From Sorangium cellulosum So ce56 (GTDB taxonomy: Bacteria; Myxococcota_A; Polyangia; Polyangiales; Polyangiaceae), in the NCBI RefSeq assembly GCF_000067165.1, contig NC_010162.1:3421001-3485000 (forward strand): a DNA stretch of 64,000 nt, written 5' to 3'. The position numbers were made by a program, and so were the translations under genes. The notes beneath the pieces were generated by a model. That model had not been told where the DNA came from and did not search any database. It saw only the letters and a program-made list of their open reading frames with translations. Every line of letters starts with the position of its first letter. Within the stretch, counting starts at the first letter, position 1. This document shows positions 43,090-54,147 of the stretch, piece after piece.

Positions 43090-44760
43090 ATGAGGAGATC
43101 GATGATCGCGCGATGCATGACGGCATCCGCCCTGGCGGCGGGCGCGATCGTGGTCGCGGGGACCGCGGCTGCGGCGGTCCCGGCGACCATCACCCATCAA
43201 GGCCGGCTCTACGACGAGCGCGATGTGCCCATCAGCGCGACGCTCGACGTCGTGTTCGCCCTTTACGACGAGCGCGACGCTTCGACGCCCCTGTGGAGCG
43301 AGGTCCATTCGATCACGTTCGAGGACGGCTTCTTCTCGGTGCGCCTCGGCTCGATCGTCCCGTTCGAGCAGGCGATCTTCGACGGCGCCGAGCGGTACCT
43401 CGGCATCACCGTGGGCGACGATGTCGAGCTGGCGCCGCGCGCGACGGTCGCGAGCGTGCCGTACGCGCTGCTCGCCGGCAATGTGAACGGCGACATCACG
43501 CCGACCTCGGTCACGGTGAACACCACGAGCGGCAACACGCTGGTGCTCGGCGAGCGCGGGGTCATCGTGAACGGCGTCCTCGTGATCGACGAGAATGGCG
43601 AGTGGGTCGGCTCGCCGGCGGGGCTTCAGGGTCCGCAGGGGCTGCCCGGACCGATCGGTCCTGCCGGTGAAACGGGCCCGGTCGGACCGGCGGGGCCGGA
43701 GGGGAGGGTCGGTGCGACTGGGCCTGCGGGGGCTGCTGGTCCGACGGGGCCGGCCGGGCCGAGCGGAGCGATCGGGCCGACGGGCGCCGCAGGCCCCACC
43801 GGGCCCACGGGGCCGGAAGGCGTGGCTGGACCCAGGGGGCCGGAGGGCCCGGCAGGGCCCGCAGGCGCGGCAGGGCCCATGGGGCCCGAAGGCCCGGTAG
43901 GCGCAATCGGACCGGAGGGCCCGATGGGACCAGAAGGTCCGATGGGCCCGACGGGACCAGAGGGCCCGACGGGCGCGACCGGACCGGAGGGCCCGAGAGG
44001 ACCAGAAGGCCCGGTGGGTGCGATCGGTCCAGAGGGCCCACCGGGCCCGAGAGGACCAGAGGGCCCGGTGGGCGCGATCGGTCCGGAGGGCCCGAGAGGA
44101 CCAGAAGGCCCGGTGGGCGCGATCGGTCCAGAGGGCCCGATGGGCCCGAGAGGACCAGAAGGCCCGGTAGGCGCGATCGGTCCGGAGGGCCCGATGGGGC
44201 CGCTCGGGCCAGAGGGGCCGGTCGGCCCCATGGGACCCGTGGGCCCTACCGGTCCGCAGGGGCCAGTGGGTCCTACCGGTCCGCAGGGGCCACGCGGGTT
44301 TACCGGCCCCACTGGTCCGACCGGGCCCCAGGGGGTCGTGCTGACGTTGACGGTCCAGGGCGTCGGCCCGCACACCGTGCTGCCGGCCGGGAGGCCTGTC
44401 GACTTTTTCGGGCCGACAGCGTTGGTGGCGGTCTCGTCGACGAGCCAGTCGATCTATGCGACCGCGCATCGGTACCTGGGCACGGACGGCTCGCCTGCGG
44501 ACAGCCTCAAGCTCTACATGTGCTACCAGCGGGTTCGTTCCGGGCCGTCTGGCACGGTGCTCGACGCGGTCCAGGCGGTCGGCCTCGGGATGGCCGGCGG
44601 CCGGGTCCCCGCGGATACACGCGTCCCCTTCGGGCTCAGCGCCGTCATCACCAACCTCACCGCGGGCACCTACAACATCGGGATGTGCGGCCAGACCTTG
44701 AGCCCGAACTGGACAAGCAACGACTACGGCTATCTCTCGATCCTCCTCGTCAACGGCTAG
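43090..44760 (+). CDS. Secreted collagen-like protein
   Basis: 556 residues: signal peptide (1-28), an N-terminal globular domain (about 30-175: ATITHQGRLYDERDVPISATLDVVFALYD..ASVPYALLAGNV, of the kind found in fibre and tail-like proteins), about 79 uninterrupted Gly-X-Y triplets (about 178-415, mostly GPEGP, GPTGP, GPMGP), and a C-terminal beta-rich domain of about 140 residues with two Cys. Bacterial collagen-like proteins form triple helices; the end domains probably trimerise. The triplet region contains 54-bp DNA repeats. GAGGAG precedes the ATG. Confidence 0.87.
   Translation: MRRSMIARCMTASALAAGAIVVAGTAAAAVPATITHQGRLYDERDVPISATLDVVFALYDERDASTPLWSEVHSITFEDGFFSVRLGSIVPFEQAIFDGAERYLGITVGDDVELAPRATVASVPYALLAGNVNGDITPTSVTVNTTSGNTLVLGERGVIVNGVLVIDENGEWVGSPAGLQGPQGLPGPIGPAGETGPVGPAGPEGRVGATGPAGAAGPTGPAGPSGAIGPTGAAGPTGPTGPEGVAGPRGPEGPAGPAGAAGPMGPEGPVGAIGPEGPMGPEGPMGPTGPEGPTGATGPEGPRGPEGPVGAIGPEGPPGPRGPEGPVGAIGPEGPRGPEGPVGAIGPEGPMGPRGPEGPVGAIGPEGPMGPLGPEGPVGPMGPVGPTGPQGPVGPTGPQGPRGFTGPTGPTGPQGVVLTLTVQGVGPHTVLPAGRPVDFFGPTALVAVSSTSQSIYATAHRYLGTDGSPADSLKLYMCYQRVRSGPSGTVLDAVQAVGLGMAGGRVPADTRVPFGLSAVITNLTAGTYNIGMCGQTLSPNWTSNDYGYLSILLVNG
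43979..44220 (+). repeat. 54-bp imperfect tandem repeat inside the collagen-like region
   Basis: An 18-residue block (GPEGPxGPRGPEGPVGAI) repeats three to four times, with the same phase in DNA. It reflects slippage or recombination within the Gly-X-Y region and suggests length variation between strains. Confidence 0.7.
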
Positions 44761-44905
44761 CCGCCGCGCCTGCCGGGCGCGCCCGCCGCGCTCGGCTTGC
44801 CGGGTCGCCCGAGCGCCGTGCGCACCCGTTGCCACGGGTCGTGATAATTCGACGACGCGGAACGCAATGCCGCAGCACGCTGGGCCGGCACGCCGCCCAC
44901 GTACG

Positions 44906-44920
44906 ATCGTTCGCGACGAT
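44906..44920. promoter_or_regulatory. Operator-like inverted repeat upstream of uvrA
   Basis: ATCGT-TCGCG-ACGAT is a 15-bp inverted repeat about 90 bp before the uvrA start. It does not match the classic CTG-N10-CAG LexA box, so any SOS role is speculative. Confidence 0.25.
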
Positions 44921-45010
44921 GGGCTGAAAGGGGGCTAAACACTCGCGGTTTTCACGCGGCCGTGTCCACTCCGGACGGCGTCCCCGCGGATTCACCCTAC
45001 CGCGCGTCCT

Positions 45011-48000
45011 ATGCACTCGATCTGTCTCCGCGGCGCCCGCACGCACAACCTCCAGGGCATCGACCTCGATTTCCGGCCCGGCGAGCTCGTCGCCATCGCC
45101 GGCGTCTCGGGCGCTGGCAAATCGTCGCTCGCGCTCGACACGCTCTATTCCGAGGGACAGCGCCGGTTCGTCGAGAGCTTCAGCCCGTACGCTCGCCAGT
45201 TCCTCGAGCGGCTGGAGCGTCCGCCGATCGGCGCGCTCGAGCCGGTGGCGGCCGGCGTCGCCGTCGATCGACGCGCGCCGGTCAAGAGCTCGCGATCGAC
45301 CGTCGCCACGATGGCCGACCTCGAGCCGTATTTCTGCGCGCTCTTCGCGCGCGAAGCGGTGCCTGTCTGCCCGTCCTGCGAGGCGCCGGCCGCGCGGACC
45401 GACCCGGCGCGCGCGGCCGACCTCGCCGCGAGCGCGCACGAGGGGGCGACCGCGCTCGTCACGTACCCGATCGCGGTCGCCGGGACCGAGCGGTTCCTCG
45501 ACGTGCGCGAGTCGCTGCTCGCCGCCGGCTACCGGCGCCTGCTCGTCCGCGGCGAGGCGCGCGACATCGACACCGTGGCGCCGTCCGAGGCGATGAGCGG
45601 CGCGGACAAGGTCGAGGTCATCGTCGATCGCGTCCGGGTCGCCCCCCGGGAGCGCCGGCGCCTCGGCGCCGCCATCGAGGAGGCGTGGAAGGGCAGCGGG
45701 GGCGACGCCTCGCTCCACCTGCAGCGCAAGGCCGACGAGCAGGGCGGCCAGGGGGCGGGGCCCACGCGGCTCCGGCTCGTGCGCGGGCTCGCCTGCCCCT
45801 CGTGCGCGCGCGCCTTCGACCCGCCGCGCCCCGGGCTGTTCTCGTACCAGTCCCCCACCGGCGCGTGCCCCTCGTGCCGCGGCTTCGGCCGCACCCTCGG
45901 CATCGACTACGACAAGGTGATCCCGGACCCCTCGAAGTCGATCGCAGGCGGCGCGATCCGGCCCTGGAACGGCCGCTCGACGACGTGGGAGCGGAAGCTG
46001 CTCCGCGCGTTCTGCGAGCGGAATGGCATCCGCACCGACAAGCCGTGGCGCGACCTCTCGGACGCGCAGCGCGCGCTCGTGCTCGAGGGCGAGGGCTCAT
46101 GGACCCAGGGGAAGTACCCCGGCGTGAAGGCCTGGTTCCGCTGGCTCGAGACGCGCACCTACAAGATGCACGTCCGCGTGCTGCTCGCGCGTTACCGCAC
46201 TTACGACGTGTGCAGCGCGTGCAACGGCAAGCGGCTCGCCCCCGAGTCGCTCCTCTACCGCGTCGGCGGCCTGGATCTCGCCGCGTGGCACGAGCTCGAG
46301 CTCCGCGACGCCCGCGCGCGCCTCGAGGCCGAGCGCCCCCAGACGGGCCAGGGGGAGATGGCGCGCCGCGAGCTCATCGCGCGGCTCGGGTACCTCGAGC
46401 GGGTCGGGCTGGGCTACCTCTCGCTCGCCCGCCAGGCGCGCACGCTCTCGGGCGGCGAGGCGCAGCGCGTCGCGCTCACCGCGGCGCTCGGCACGTCGCT
46501 GACGGGCGCGCTCTTCGTGCTCGACGAGCCGACGGTCGGCCTGCACCCGACGGACATCCCGCCGCTCATCGCGGCCATGCGCGAGCTCGCCGATCGCGGC
46601 AACGCCGTGCTCGTCATCGAGCACGAGCCCCTCGTCATCCGGGCGAGCGATCGCGTCGTCGAGCTGGGCCCGGGCGCGGGCAAGCAGGGCGGGCGCGTCA
46701 CCTTCGACGGCCGGCCCGACGGGCTCGCCGCGCGCGGCCCGCTGGCGTCGGCGCGCGCGGAGCGCCGGGCGCCGAGCGGGAAGATCGCGATCCACGGCGC
46801 GCGCGAGAACAACCTCCGCGACGTCACGGTCGACGTGCCGCTCGGCGTCGTCGTGGCGATCACGGGGCCGAGCGGCTCGGGCAAGAGCACGCTGGTGAAC
46901 GACGTGCTCTACCGGCACATCGCGAGGGCGCGCGGCTACAAGGACGTCGAGGCGCCCGGCCTGTACAGGCGCATCGAGGGCACGGCCGACATCCGCACCG
47001 TCACGCTCGTCGACCAGGCGCCGCTGGGGCGTACCTCGCGGGGCAACCCTGCGACCTACACCGGCGCATGGAACCGCATCCGCGCGCTCTTCGCCGAGCA
47101 GCCGGAGGCGTCGGCGCGGGATCTCGGGCCCGGCCACTTCTCGTTCAACGTCGCGCTCGGGCGCTGCGAGGCGTGCGCGGGCGAGGGGAGCGAGACGATC
47201 GAGATGCAGTTCCTCGCCGACGTGTCGCTGACCTGCCCCACCTGCAAGGGCAAGCGGTTCCGCGACGAGGTGCTCGAGGTGAAGCTCGACGGGCGCTCGG
47301 TCGCCGACGTGCTCGACCTCTCGATCGACGAGGCGTTCGAGGTCTTCGTGGGGCAGCCGGCGATCCGGCGGGCGCTCGCGCCGCTCAAGCAGCTCGGCCT
47401 CGGCTACCTCACGCTCGGGCAGCCGCTCTCGACGCTCTCCGGCGGTGAGGCGCAGCGGCTGAAGATCGCGCGCGCGCTCGGCGAGCCCTGCGCGGGCGCG
47501 CTCTTCCTGCTCGACGAGCCGAGCGCCGGCCTGCACCCCGAGGAGGTGACGCACCTCAACGCCGCGCTCTCCGTGCTCGTGGCCGAGGGCGCCTCCGTGA
47601 TCGTCGTCGATCACGACCTCGACGTCATCGCCGCGGCGGACTGGGTCGTCGATCTCGGCCCGGGCGCGGGCAGCGAGGGCGGGAGCGTCGTCGCCGAGGG
47701 GACGCCCGAGGAGGTGGCCCGGACGGCGACGCGGACCGGCGTCTCGCTGGCCGAGTGGTTCGCGCAGCGGGGCGACGGCGGCGCTCGGCGCCCGCGGCGC
47801 GGTTCGGCAGCGGCCCCCGCCGCCCCGAAGCCCGGCAAGCGCGGCGGCGCCGCCGCGCGCGCGTCGCTCGACCGGGGTCGGATCGAGGTCGAGGGCGCGC
47901 GCGAGCACAACCTCGCCGAGGTCTCGACCGTGATCCCGCACGGCGAGATCGTCGTCATCACCGGCCCGAGCGGCTCTGGCAAGAGCACGCTCGCGTTCGA

Positions 48001-50356
48001 CGTGGTCTTCGCCGAGGGCCAGCGGCGCTTCCTCGAGACGCTGACCCCCTACGCGCGCCAGTTCCTCCCCACGCTGCCGCGGCCGGACGTCGATCGCGTC
48101 ACCGGCGTCCCCCCCTCGATCGCGCTCGAGCAGCGCACCACGCGCTCCGGCGCCAACTCGACCGTCGCGACCGTGACCGAGATCGCGCACTACCTGCGGC
48201 TGCTCTACGCCAAGGTCGGCGAGGCGCGCTGCCCGGACTGCGACGTGCCGATCGAGGCGCGCTCGCCGGACGACGTCTACCGCTCGCTCGTCTCGACGCG
48301 CGGCGCGCGGACGCTCCTCGCCCCCGCCGTCGTGGCGCGCAAGGGGACGTACCTCGACGTGTTCACCGCCGCCGCCCGGGCCGGCATCACCCGCGCGCTC
48401 GCCGACGGCGAGCCGTGCGCGACCGACAGCCCTCCTCGCCTCGACAAGCGCCGCGAGCACTCGATCGACCTCGTGATGTACGAGGGCCGCATGGACGGCC
48501 TGGATCGCGCCCTCTTCGATCGCGCCCTCGCGTTCGGGCGGGGAGCGATCAAGCTCGTCGGCGGCCGCGGCGGCGAGCAGCTGCTCTCGACCACGCGCAC
48601 CTGCCCGCGCTGCGGCGTCGGCGTCCCGGAGCTCGATCCCCGCTGGTTCTCTTTCAACACGAAGCAGGGCCGGTGTGCGTCATGCGAGGGGACGGGCGCC
48701 TCGGACTTCGACGACGACGCGCTCGCGACGCCCGACCCGTGCGAGGCCTGCGGCGGCTCGCGCCTCGCGCCGATCCCGCGGGCGGTCCGGCTCGCGGGAG
48801 AGCGTTATCACCAGGCGTCGGGCCGGTCGGTCGCTGCCGCGGCCGCGTGGGCGAGGGGGCTACAGTTCACGGGCGACCGCGCGCTCATCGCCGAGGCGCC
48901 GCACAAGGAGCTCTGCCGCCGGCTCGACTTCGTCTGCGAGGTGGGCCTCGGCTACCTCACGCTCGATCGGCGCGCGGCCACCCTCTCGGGCGGCGAGATG
49001 CAGCGCCTGCGGCTCGCGGCGCAGCTCGGCAGCGGCCTCACCGGGGCGCTGTACGTCCTCGACGAGCCGACCATCGGCCTCCACCCGCGCGACACCGACC
49101 GGCTGCTCGGCAACCTCCGTCGGCTCGCCGGGATGGGCAGCACCGTGCTCATGGTGGAGCACGACGCCGACACGATCCGCGCGGCGGATCACCTGATCGA
49201 CCTCGGCCCCTCGGGCGGGCGCAAAGGCGGCAGGATCGTCGCCGCGGGGCCGTCGCGCGCGGTGCTCGCGAACCCCGACTCGCCGACCGCCCGTGCGCTC
49301 GCCGGCGAGGATGCGCTGCTCAGCGCGCGCCCGGCGCGCCCTCCCGTGCGCGAGCACATCGAGCTCCTCGGCGCCCGCGCGCACAACCTCCAGGGGGACA
49401 CGCTCCGGATCCCCGCGGGCCGGATGACGGTGGTCGCCGGCGTGTCCGGCTCGGGGAAGAGCACGCTGATCCAGAAGGTGCTCTACCCCGCCGCGCGCCG
49501 CGCGCTGGAGCTGGAGGCGCCCGAGCCGGGCCCGCACAAGGCGCTGCGGCTGCCGAAGAGCATCCTGCGGGCGGTGGCCGTCGATCAGTCGCCCATCGGG
49601 CGGACGCCGCGCTCGATCCCCGCGACGTTCCTGGGCGTCTGGGACGAGGTCCGCAAGCTCTACGCGGCCTGCCCCGACGCGCAGGTGCGCGGCTACGGCC
49701 CTGCGCGGTTCTCCTTCAACACGGCCTCCGGCGGGCGGTGCCCCGCGTGCGAGGGGCAGGGCGTCATCGCGCACGAGATGTCGTTCTTGCCGGACGTGAC
49801 CACGCCTTGCGAGGCGTGCGGCGGCGCGCGCTTCGAGCCGGCGACGCTCGACGTGCGCTACCTCGGTCTGTCCGTCGGCGAGCTCCTGGACCTCACCGCG
49901 GAGGAGGCTGTCGAGGTCTTCGCGGCCCACCCGAAGATCCGCGCCCCGCTCTCGACGATGTGCGATCTCGGCGTCGGTTATCTCCACATCGGCCAGGGGT
50001 CGCACACGCTCTCGGGCGGCGAAGCGCAGCGGCTCAAGCTCGCGGCGGAGCTGACGGCCGGCGCGCGGCCGAAGCCCACGCTCTATGTGCTCGACGAGCC
50101 CACGACCGGCTTGCATCTGGCGGACGTGACGCGCCTGGTCCGCGTGCTCGATCGCCTCGTCGAGCGCGGCGACACGCTGGTGATCATCGAGCACCACCCG
50201 GCGGTCATCGCGTGCGCGGATCACGTGGTGGAGCTCGGCCCGGAGGGCGGCGCCGGCGGCGGGCGCATCGTGGCGGAGGGCACCCCGCGCGAGGTGGCGC
50301 GTCAGCCGACGGCGACGGGCGAGGTGCTGAAGCGGATCTTCGCGAAGGCTACGTGA
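45011..50356 (+). CDS. uvrA: Double-length UvrA (excinuclease ABC subunit A) with four ABC ATPase domains
   Basis: 1781 residues, about twice a normal UvrA (about 940). Two UvrA-like halves are joined: Walker A motifs at about residues 35 (GVSGAGKSS), 618 (GPSGSGKST), 984 (GPSGSGKST) and 1477 (GVSGSGKST), with matching signatures LSGGE(A/M)QR at about 480, 810, 1325 and 1666, followed by LDEP Walker B motifs. Zinc-finger Cys pairs (CPSC..CPSC; CPDC; CPRC..CASC) occur in both halves. A linker rich in Arg/Ala/Pro near residues 925-960 joins them. UvrA dimers scan DNA for bulky damage with UvrB, so this chain may act as a covalent dimer. Similar double-length UvrA occurs in Chlamydia. Hairpin after the stop. 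Confidence 0.93.
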   Translation: MHSICLRGARTHNLQGIDLDFRPGELVAIAGVSGAGKSSLALDTLYSEGQRRFVESFSPYARQFLERLERPPIGALEPVAAGVAVDRRAPVKSSRSTVATMADLEPYFCALFAREAVPVCPSCEAPAARTDPARAADLAASAHEGATALVTYPIAVAGTERFLDVRESLLAAGYRRLLVRGEARDIDTVAPSEAMSGADKVEVIVDRVRVAPRERRRLGAAIEEAWKGSGGDASLHLQRKADEQGGQGAGPTRLRLVRGLACPSCARAFDPPRPGLFSYQSPTGACPSCRGFGRTLGIDYDKVIPDPSKSIAGGAIRPWNGRSTTWERKLLRAFCERNGIRTDKPWRDLSDAQRALVLEGEGSWTQGKYPGVKAWFRWLETRTYKMHVRVLLARYRTYDVCSACNGKRLAPESLLYRVGGLDLAAWHELELRDARARLEAERPQTGQGEMARRELIARLGYLERVGLGYLSLARQARTLSGGEAQRVALTAALGTSLTGALFVLDEPTVGLHPTDIPPLIAAMRELADRGNAVLVIEHEPLVIRASDRVVELGPGAGKQGGRVTFDGRPDGLAARGPLASARAERRAPSGKIAIHGARENNLRDVTVDVPLGVVVAITGPSGSGKSTLVNDVLYRHIARARGYKDVEAPGLYRRIEGTADIRTVTLVDQAPLGRTSRGNPATYTGAWNRIRALFAEQPEASARDLGPGHFSFNVALGRCEACAGEGSETIEMQFLADVSLTCPTCKGKRFRDEVLEVKLDGRSVADVLDLSIDEAFEVFVGQPAIRRALAPLKQLGLGYLTLGQPLSTLSGGEAQRLKIARALGEPCAGALFLLDEPSAGLHPEEVTHLNAALSVLVAEGASVIVVDHDLDVIAAADWVVDLGPGAGSEGGSVVAEGTPEEVARTATRTGVSLAEWFAQRGDGGARRPRRGSAAAPAAPKPGKRGGAAARASLDRGRIEVEGAREHNLAEVSTVIPHGEIVVITGPSGSGKSTLAFDVVFAEGQRRFLETLTPYARQFLPTLPRPDVDRVTGVPPSIALEQRTTRSGANSTVATVTEIAHYLRLLYAKVGEARCPDCDVPIEARSPDDVYRSLVSTRGARTLLAPAVVARKGTYLDVFTAAARAGITRALADGEPCATDSPPRLDKRREHSIDLVMYEGRMDGLDRALFDRALAFGRGAIKLVGGRGGEQLLSTTRTCPRCGVGVPELDPRWFSFNTKQGRCASCEGTGASDFDDDALATPDPCEACGGSRLAPIPRAVRLAGERYHQASGRSVAAAAAWARGLQFTGDRALIAEAPHKELCRRLDFVCEVGLGYLTLDRRAATLSGGEMQRLRLAAQLGSGLTGALYVLDEPTIGLHPRDTDRLLGNLRRLAGMGSTVLMVEHDADTIRAADHLIDLGPSGGRKGGRIVAAGPSRAVLANPDSPTARALAGEDALLSARPARPPVREHIELLGARAHNLQGDTLRIPAGRMTVVAGVSGSGKSTLIQKVLYPAARRALELEAPEPGPHKALRLPKSILRAVAVDQSPIGRTPRSIPATFLGVWDEVRKLYAACPDAQVRGYGPARFSFNTASGGRCPACEGQGVIAHEMSFLPDVTTPCEACGGARFEPATLDVRYLGLSVGELLDLTAEEAVEVFAAHPKIRAPLSTMCDLGVGYLHIGQGSHTLSGGEAQRLKLAAELTAGARPKPTLYVLDEPTTGLHLADVTRLVRVLDRLVERGDTLVIIEHHPAVIACADHVVELGPEGGAGGGRIVAEGTPREVARQPTATGEVLKRIFAKAT

Positions 50357-50359
50357 GCG

Positions 50360-50384
50360 GGCGCGCCGCGCGAACCGGCGCGCC
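50360..50384. terminator. Hairpin between uvrA and the convergent TM2-like gene
   Basis: GGCGCGCC (50360-50367) pairs with GGCGCGCC (50377-50384) around a 9-nt loop, just after the uvrA stop and before the stop of the small membrane protein gene. No T-tract. Confidence 0.4.
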
Positions 50385-50401
50385 GTCCCGGGGAGCGCGG
50401 C

Positions 50402-50605
50402 TCAGCCGCCGGCGCGCTTCGCGTACTGATACGCGGTGTAGGCGGAGATCAGGTGGCAGATCCAGCCGAGCCAGCCGCCCGAGCCGATCCACAGGCCGGG
50501 GGTGACGATCAGCCAGAAAATGCAGCGCAGGAACGCGCCGTTGTAGAGCTGCCCAACGCCCGGAATAAGGAACGAAAGCACTGCGGCGATCCCGGATTTG
50601 CTCAT
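50402..50605 (-). CDS. Small TM2-domain-like membrane protein
   Basis: 67 residues with two hydrophobic segments (IAAVLSFLIPGVGQLYNG and FWLIVTPGLWIGSGGWLGWI) and a charged tail (YQYAKRAGG). The P-G-x-G-Q-x-Y-N-G motif is typical of TM2-type small proteins. ATG at 50605. Function unknown; the position beside the kinase cluster may be chance. Confidence 0.7.
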   Translation of the reverse strand: MSKSGIAAVLSFLIPGVGQLYNGAFLRCIFWLIVTPGLWIGSGGWLGWICHLISAYTAYQYAKRAGG

Positions 50606-50712
50606 GGCATCGGAACCTGATCACCGTGACCGCCCTGTCAAGCGGGCTGGGGGAACGTGGGCACGGACCCGCCGCGCCGCTGCCAGCAGCACGGCGCGCG
50701 GTGCAGGCGGGC

Positions 50713-51711
50713 TCAGTGGCTGCCTGGCAGGACGATCCTTCGACGGCCCGTCGAGGACGTAGACGGGGTGGGCGCAGGGGTCGTCCCCGTGGCGGTGGGC
50801 GCAGGGGTCGTCGACGTGGCGGTGGGCGCAGGGGTCGTCGACGTGGCGGTGGGCGCAGGGGTCGTCGACGTGGCGGTGGGCGCAGGGGTCGTCGACGTGG
50901 CGGTGGGCGCAGGGGTCGTCGCCGTCGGCTTGGGTTGTGCTTGCGCCGTCGGCTTCGGGGCCGCCACGGGGGCGGGCGCGGGCGGCTCCGGCGCGGTCGC
51001 CGCGGGTGTGGCGGCCGTCGGCGGCGGAGGCGCCGGATCGCCGGCGACCGACGCAGGCGCCGGGGGCGCCTCGATGGGCGTCAGCGCTGCCGCATCTTCG
51101 GACGATCCTCGGCTGCGCATCACGAAGAAGGCGGTCGTCAGCCCGCCGATGACCACGAACGCGCCGATGCCGATCAGCGCGAGCGTCGCGCCGGAGCTCT
51201 TCGCGCGAGGACGCGCGGGGATCGGCGCCGGGTACAGCGCACCGCCGCCCGGCGGCTGGGGAGCGCCGCCGGCGTGAAACCCCGGCGCTCCGGCGGCCCC
51301 GGGGCCACCTGGGGCCCCGAACGGCGAGCCGCCGTACGGGCTGGGCGGTTGGGGCGGCTGCCCGTAAGCGCCTCCTGCTCCAGGTGGCCCGCCGTAATTC
51401 GCTGTCGCGCCGGGCCCGTACGGGCCGGGGGCTCCAGGCGGCGGCGCGCCGTACGGGCCTGCGGGAGCGCCGTAAGGACCGGGCGTCCCGGGAGGCGCGC
51501 TGTTGGTCCCGCCTTCGACGAGGGTCCGCGGGACGGCTGCGCCAGCGGCGTTCGGATCGTGCGGCGCGGTGCCGGGCGGCACGGGGAAGGCGCCCTGCGG
51601 CGAGTTGGGCCCTGCGAGCGGAGGCTCGCCGGGCACGGTCTTGCCAGGGCCGTACATGCCGCTCGGGGGCGCAGGCCATCCCGGCGGCGGACCGCTATTC
51701 TGATTGCTCAT
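50713..51711 (-). CDS. Pro/Gly-rich single-pass membrane protein with TTPAPTATS repeats
   Basis: 332 residues. A cytoplasmic Pro/Gly/Tyr-rich region (about 1-170, repeats of PYGAPxGPYG), one hydrophobic segment (ATLALIGIGAFVVIGGLTTAFFV), and an outer Thr/Pro/Ala-rich region with about six copies of a 9-residue repeat (TTPAPTATS). It ends GRRRIVLPGSH. Both the overall plan and the last residues resemble the Ser/Thr kinase encoded directly upstream on the same strand, which ends RRRVIIVPNN. It may be a partner or substrate. Function unknown. Confidence 0.65.
   Translation of the reverse strand: MSNQNSGPPPGWPAPPSGMYGPGKTVPGEPPLAGPNSPQGAFPVPPGTAPHDPNAAGAAVPRTLVEGGTNSAPPGTPGPYGAPAGPYGAPPPGAPGPYGPGATANYGGPPGAGGAYGQPPQPPSPYGGSPFGAPGGPGAAGAPGFHAGGAPQPPGGGALYPAPIPARPRAKSSGATLALIGIGAFVVIGGLTTAFFVMRSRGSSEDAAALTPIEAPPAPASVAGDPAPPPPTAATPAATAPEPPAPAPVAAPKPTAQAQPKPTATTPAPTATSTTPAPTATSTTPAPTATSTTPAPTATSTTPAPTATGTTPAPTPSTSSTGRRRIVLPGSH
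50774..50925. repeat. 27-bp coding tandem repeat, six copies
   Basis: Units start GCAGGGGTCGTCGACGTGG at 50774, 50801, 50828, 50855, 50882 and 50909; the first and last vary slightly. On the minus strand they encode the TTPAPTATS repeats of the Pro-rich membrane protein. Near-identity of the inner copies indicates recent expansion. Confidence 0.9.
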
Positions 51712-51748
51712 CGAGATCGCATCCTACCTACCGTACGCGCCTGGCGCG

Positions 51749-53827
<2,079 letters not shown>

Positions 53828-54147
53828 CGATCTCCGTTGAGGGCGCTGGAGTTGCTCGGAGAGTCTCACAGGCTGGTAGACGAACGTCAGCCCCATTTGT
53901 GCGACACAGCGTCGCGATGATCGCGATCCGCCCTGCTTTTCGGCGCGGCGAGCCCCCTCGATGTCCGCCGGCGTCCCGTCCAGGGCGCCCATACGGCTGA
54001 GGTCGCAGGCTCCAGGGCGCACGTGCCCCCACAAGGATTCGCGATGACGCAACGCGTTGTCGCGGCTCGTGTGGGCGCGACAGCGCTGATGCGCGCGTGC
54101 GGGACCGAGTATACCTGGGAGCGCCGCGTGGGAGCGGCGCCGAGGAG
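53828..54147. promoter_or_regulatory. Divergent promoter region between kinase and nadC, with palindrome
   Basis: The 320 bp contain a perfect inverted repeat TCGCGAT-G-ATCGCGA (53912-53926), operator-like in size, about 85 bp from the kinase start and 220 bp from nadC. A 7-bp hairpin GCGCCGC/GCGGCGC (54121-54140) lies just upstream of the nadC ribosome site. NadR/NrtR-type control of nadC is conceivable but untested. No gene is seen. Confidence 0.35.

Noticed and set aside
43626..44375. Pro-Gly-rich open frame antisense to the collagen-like gene
   Set aside because: Gly-Pro triplets are reproduced on the opposite strand since GGN CCN is its own complement. No signal or end domains are present.
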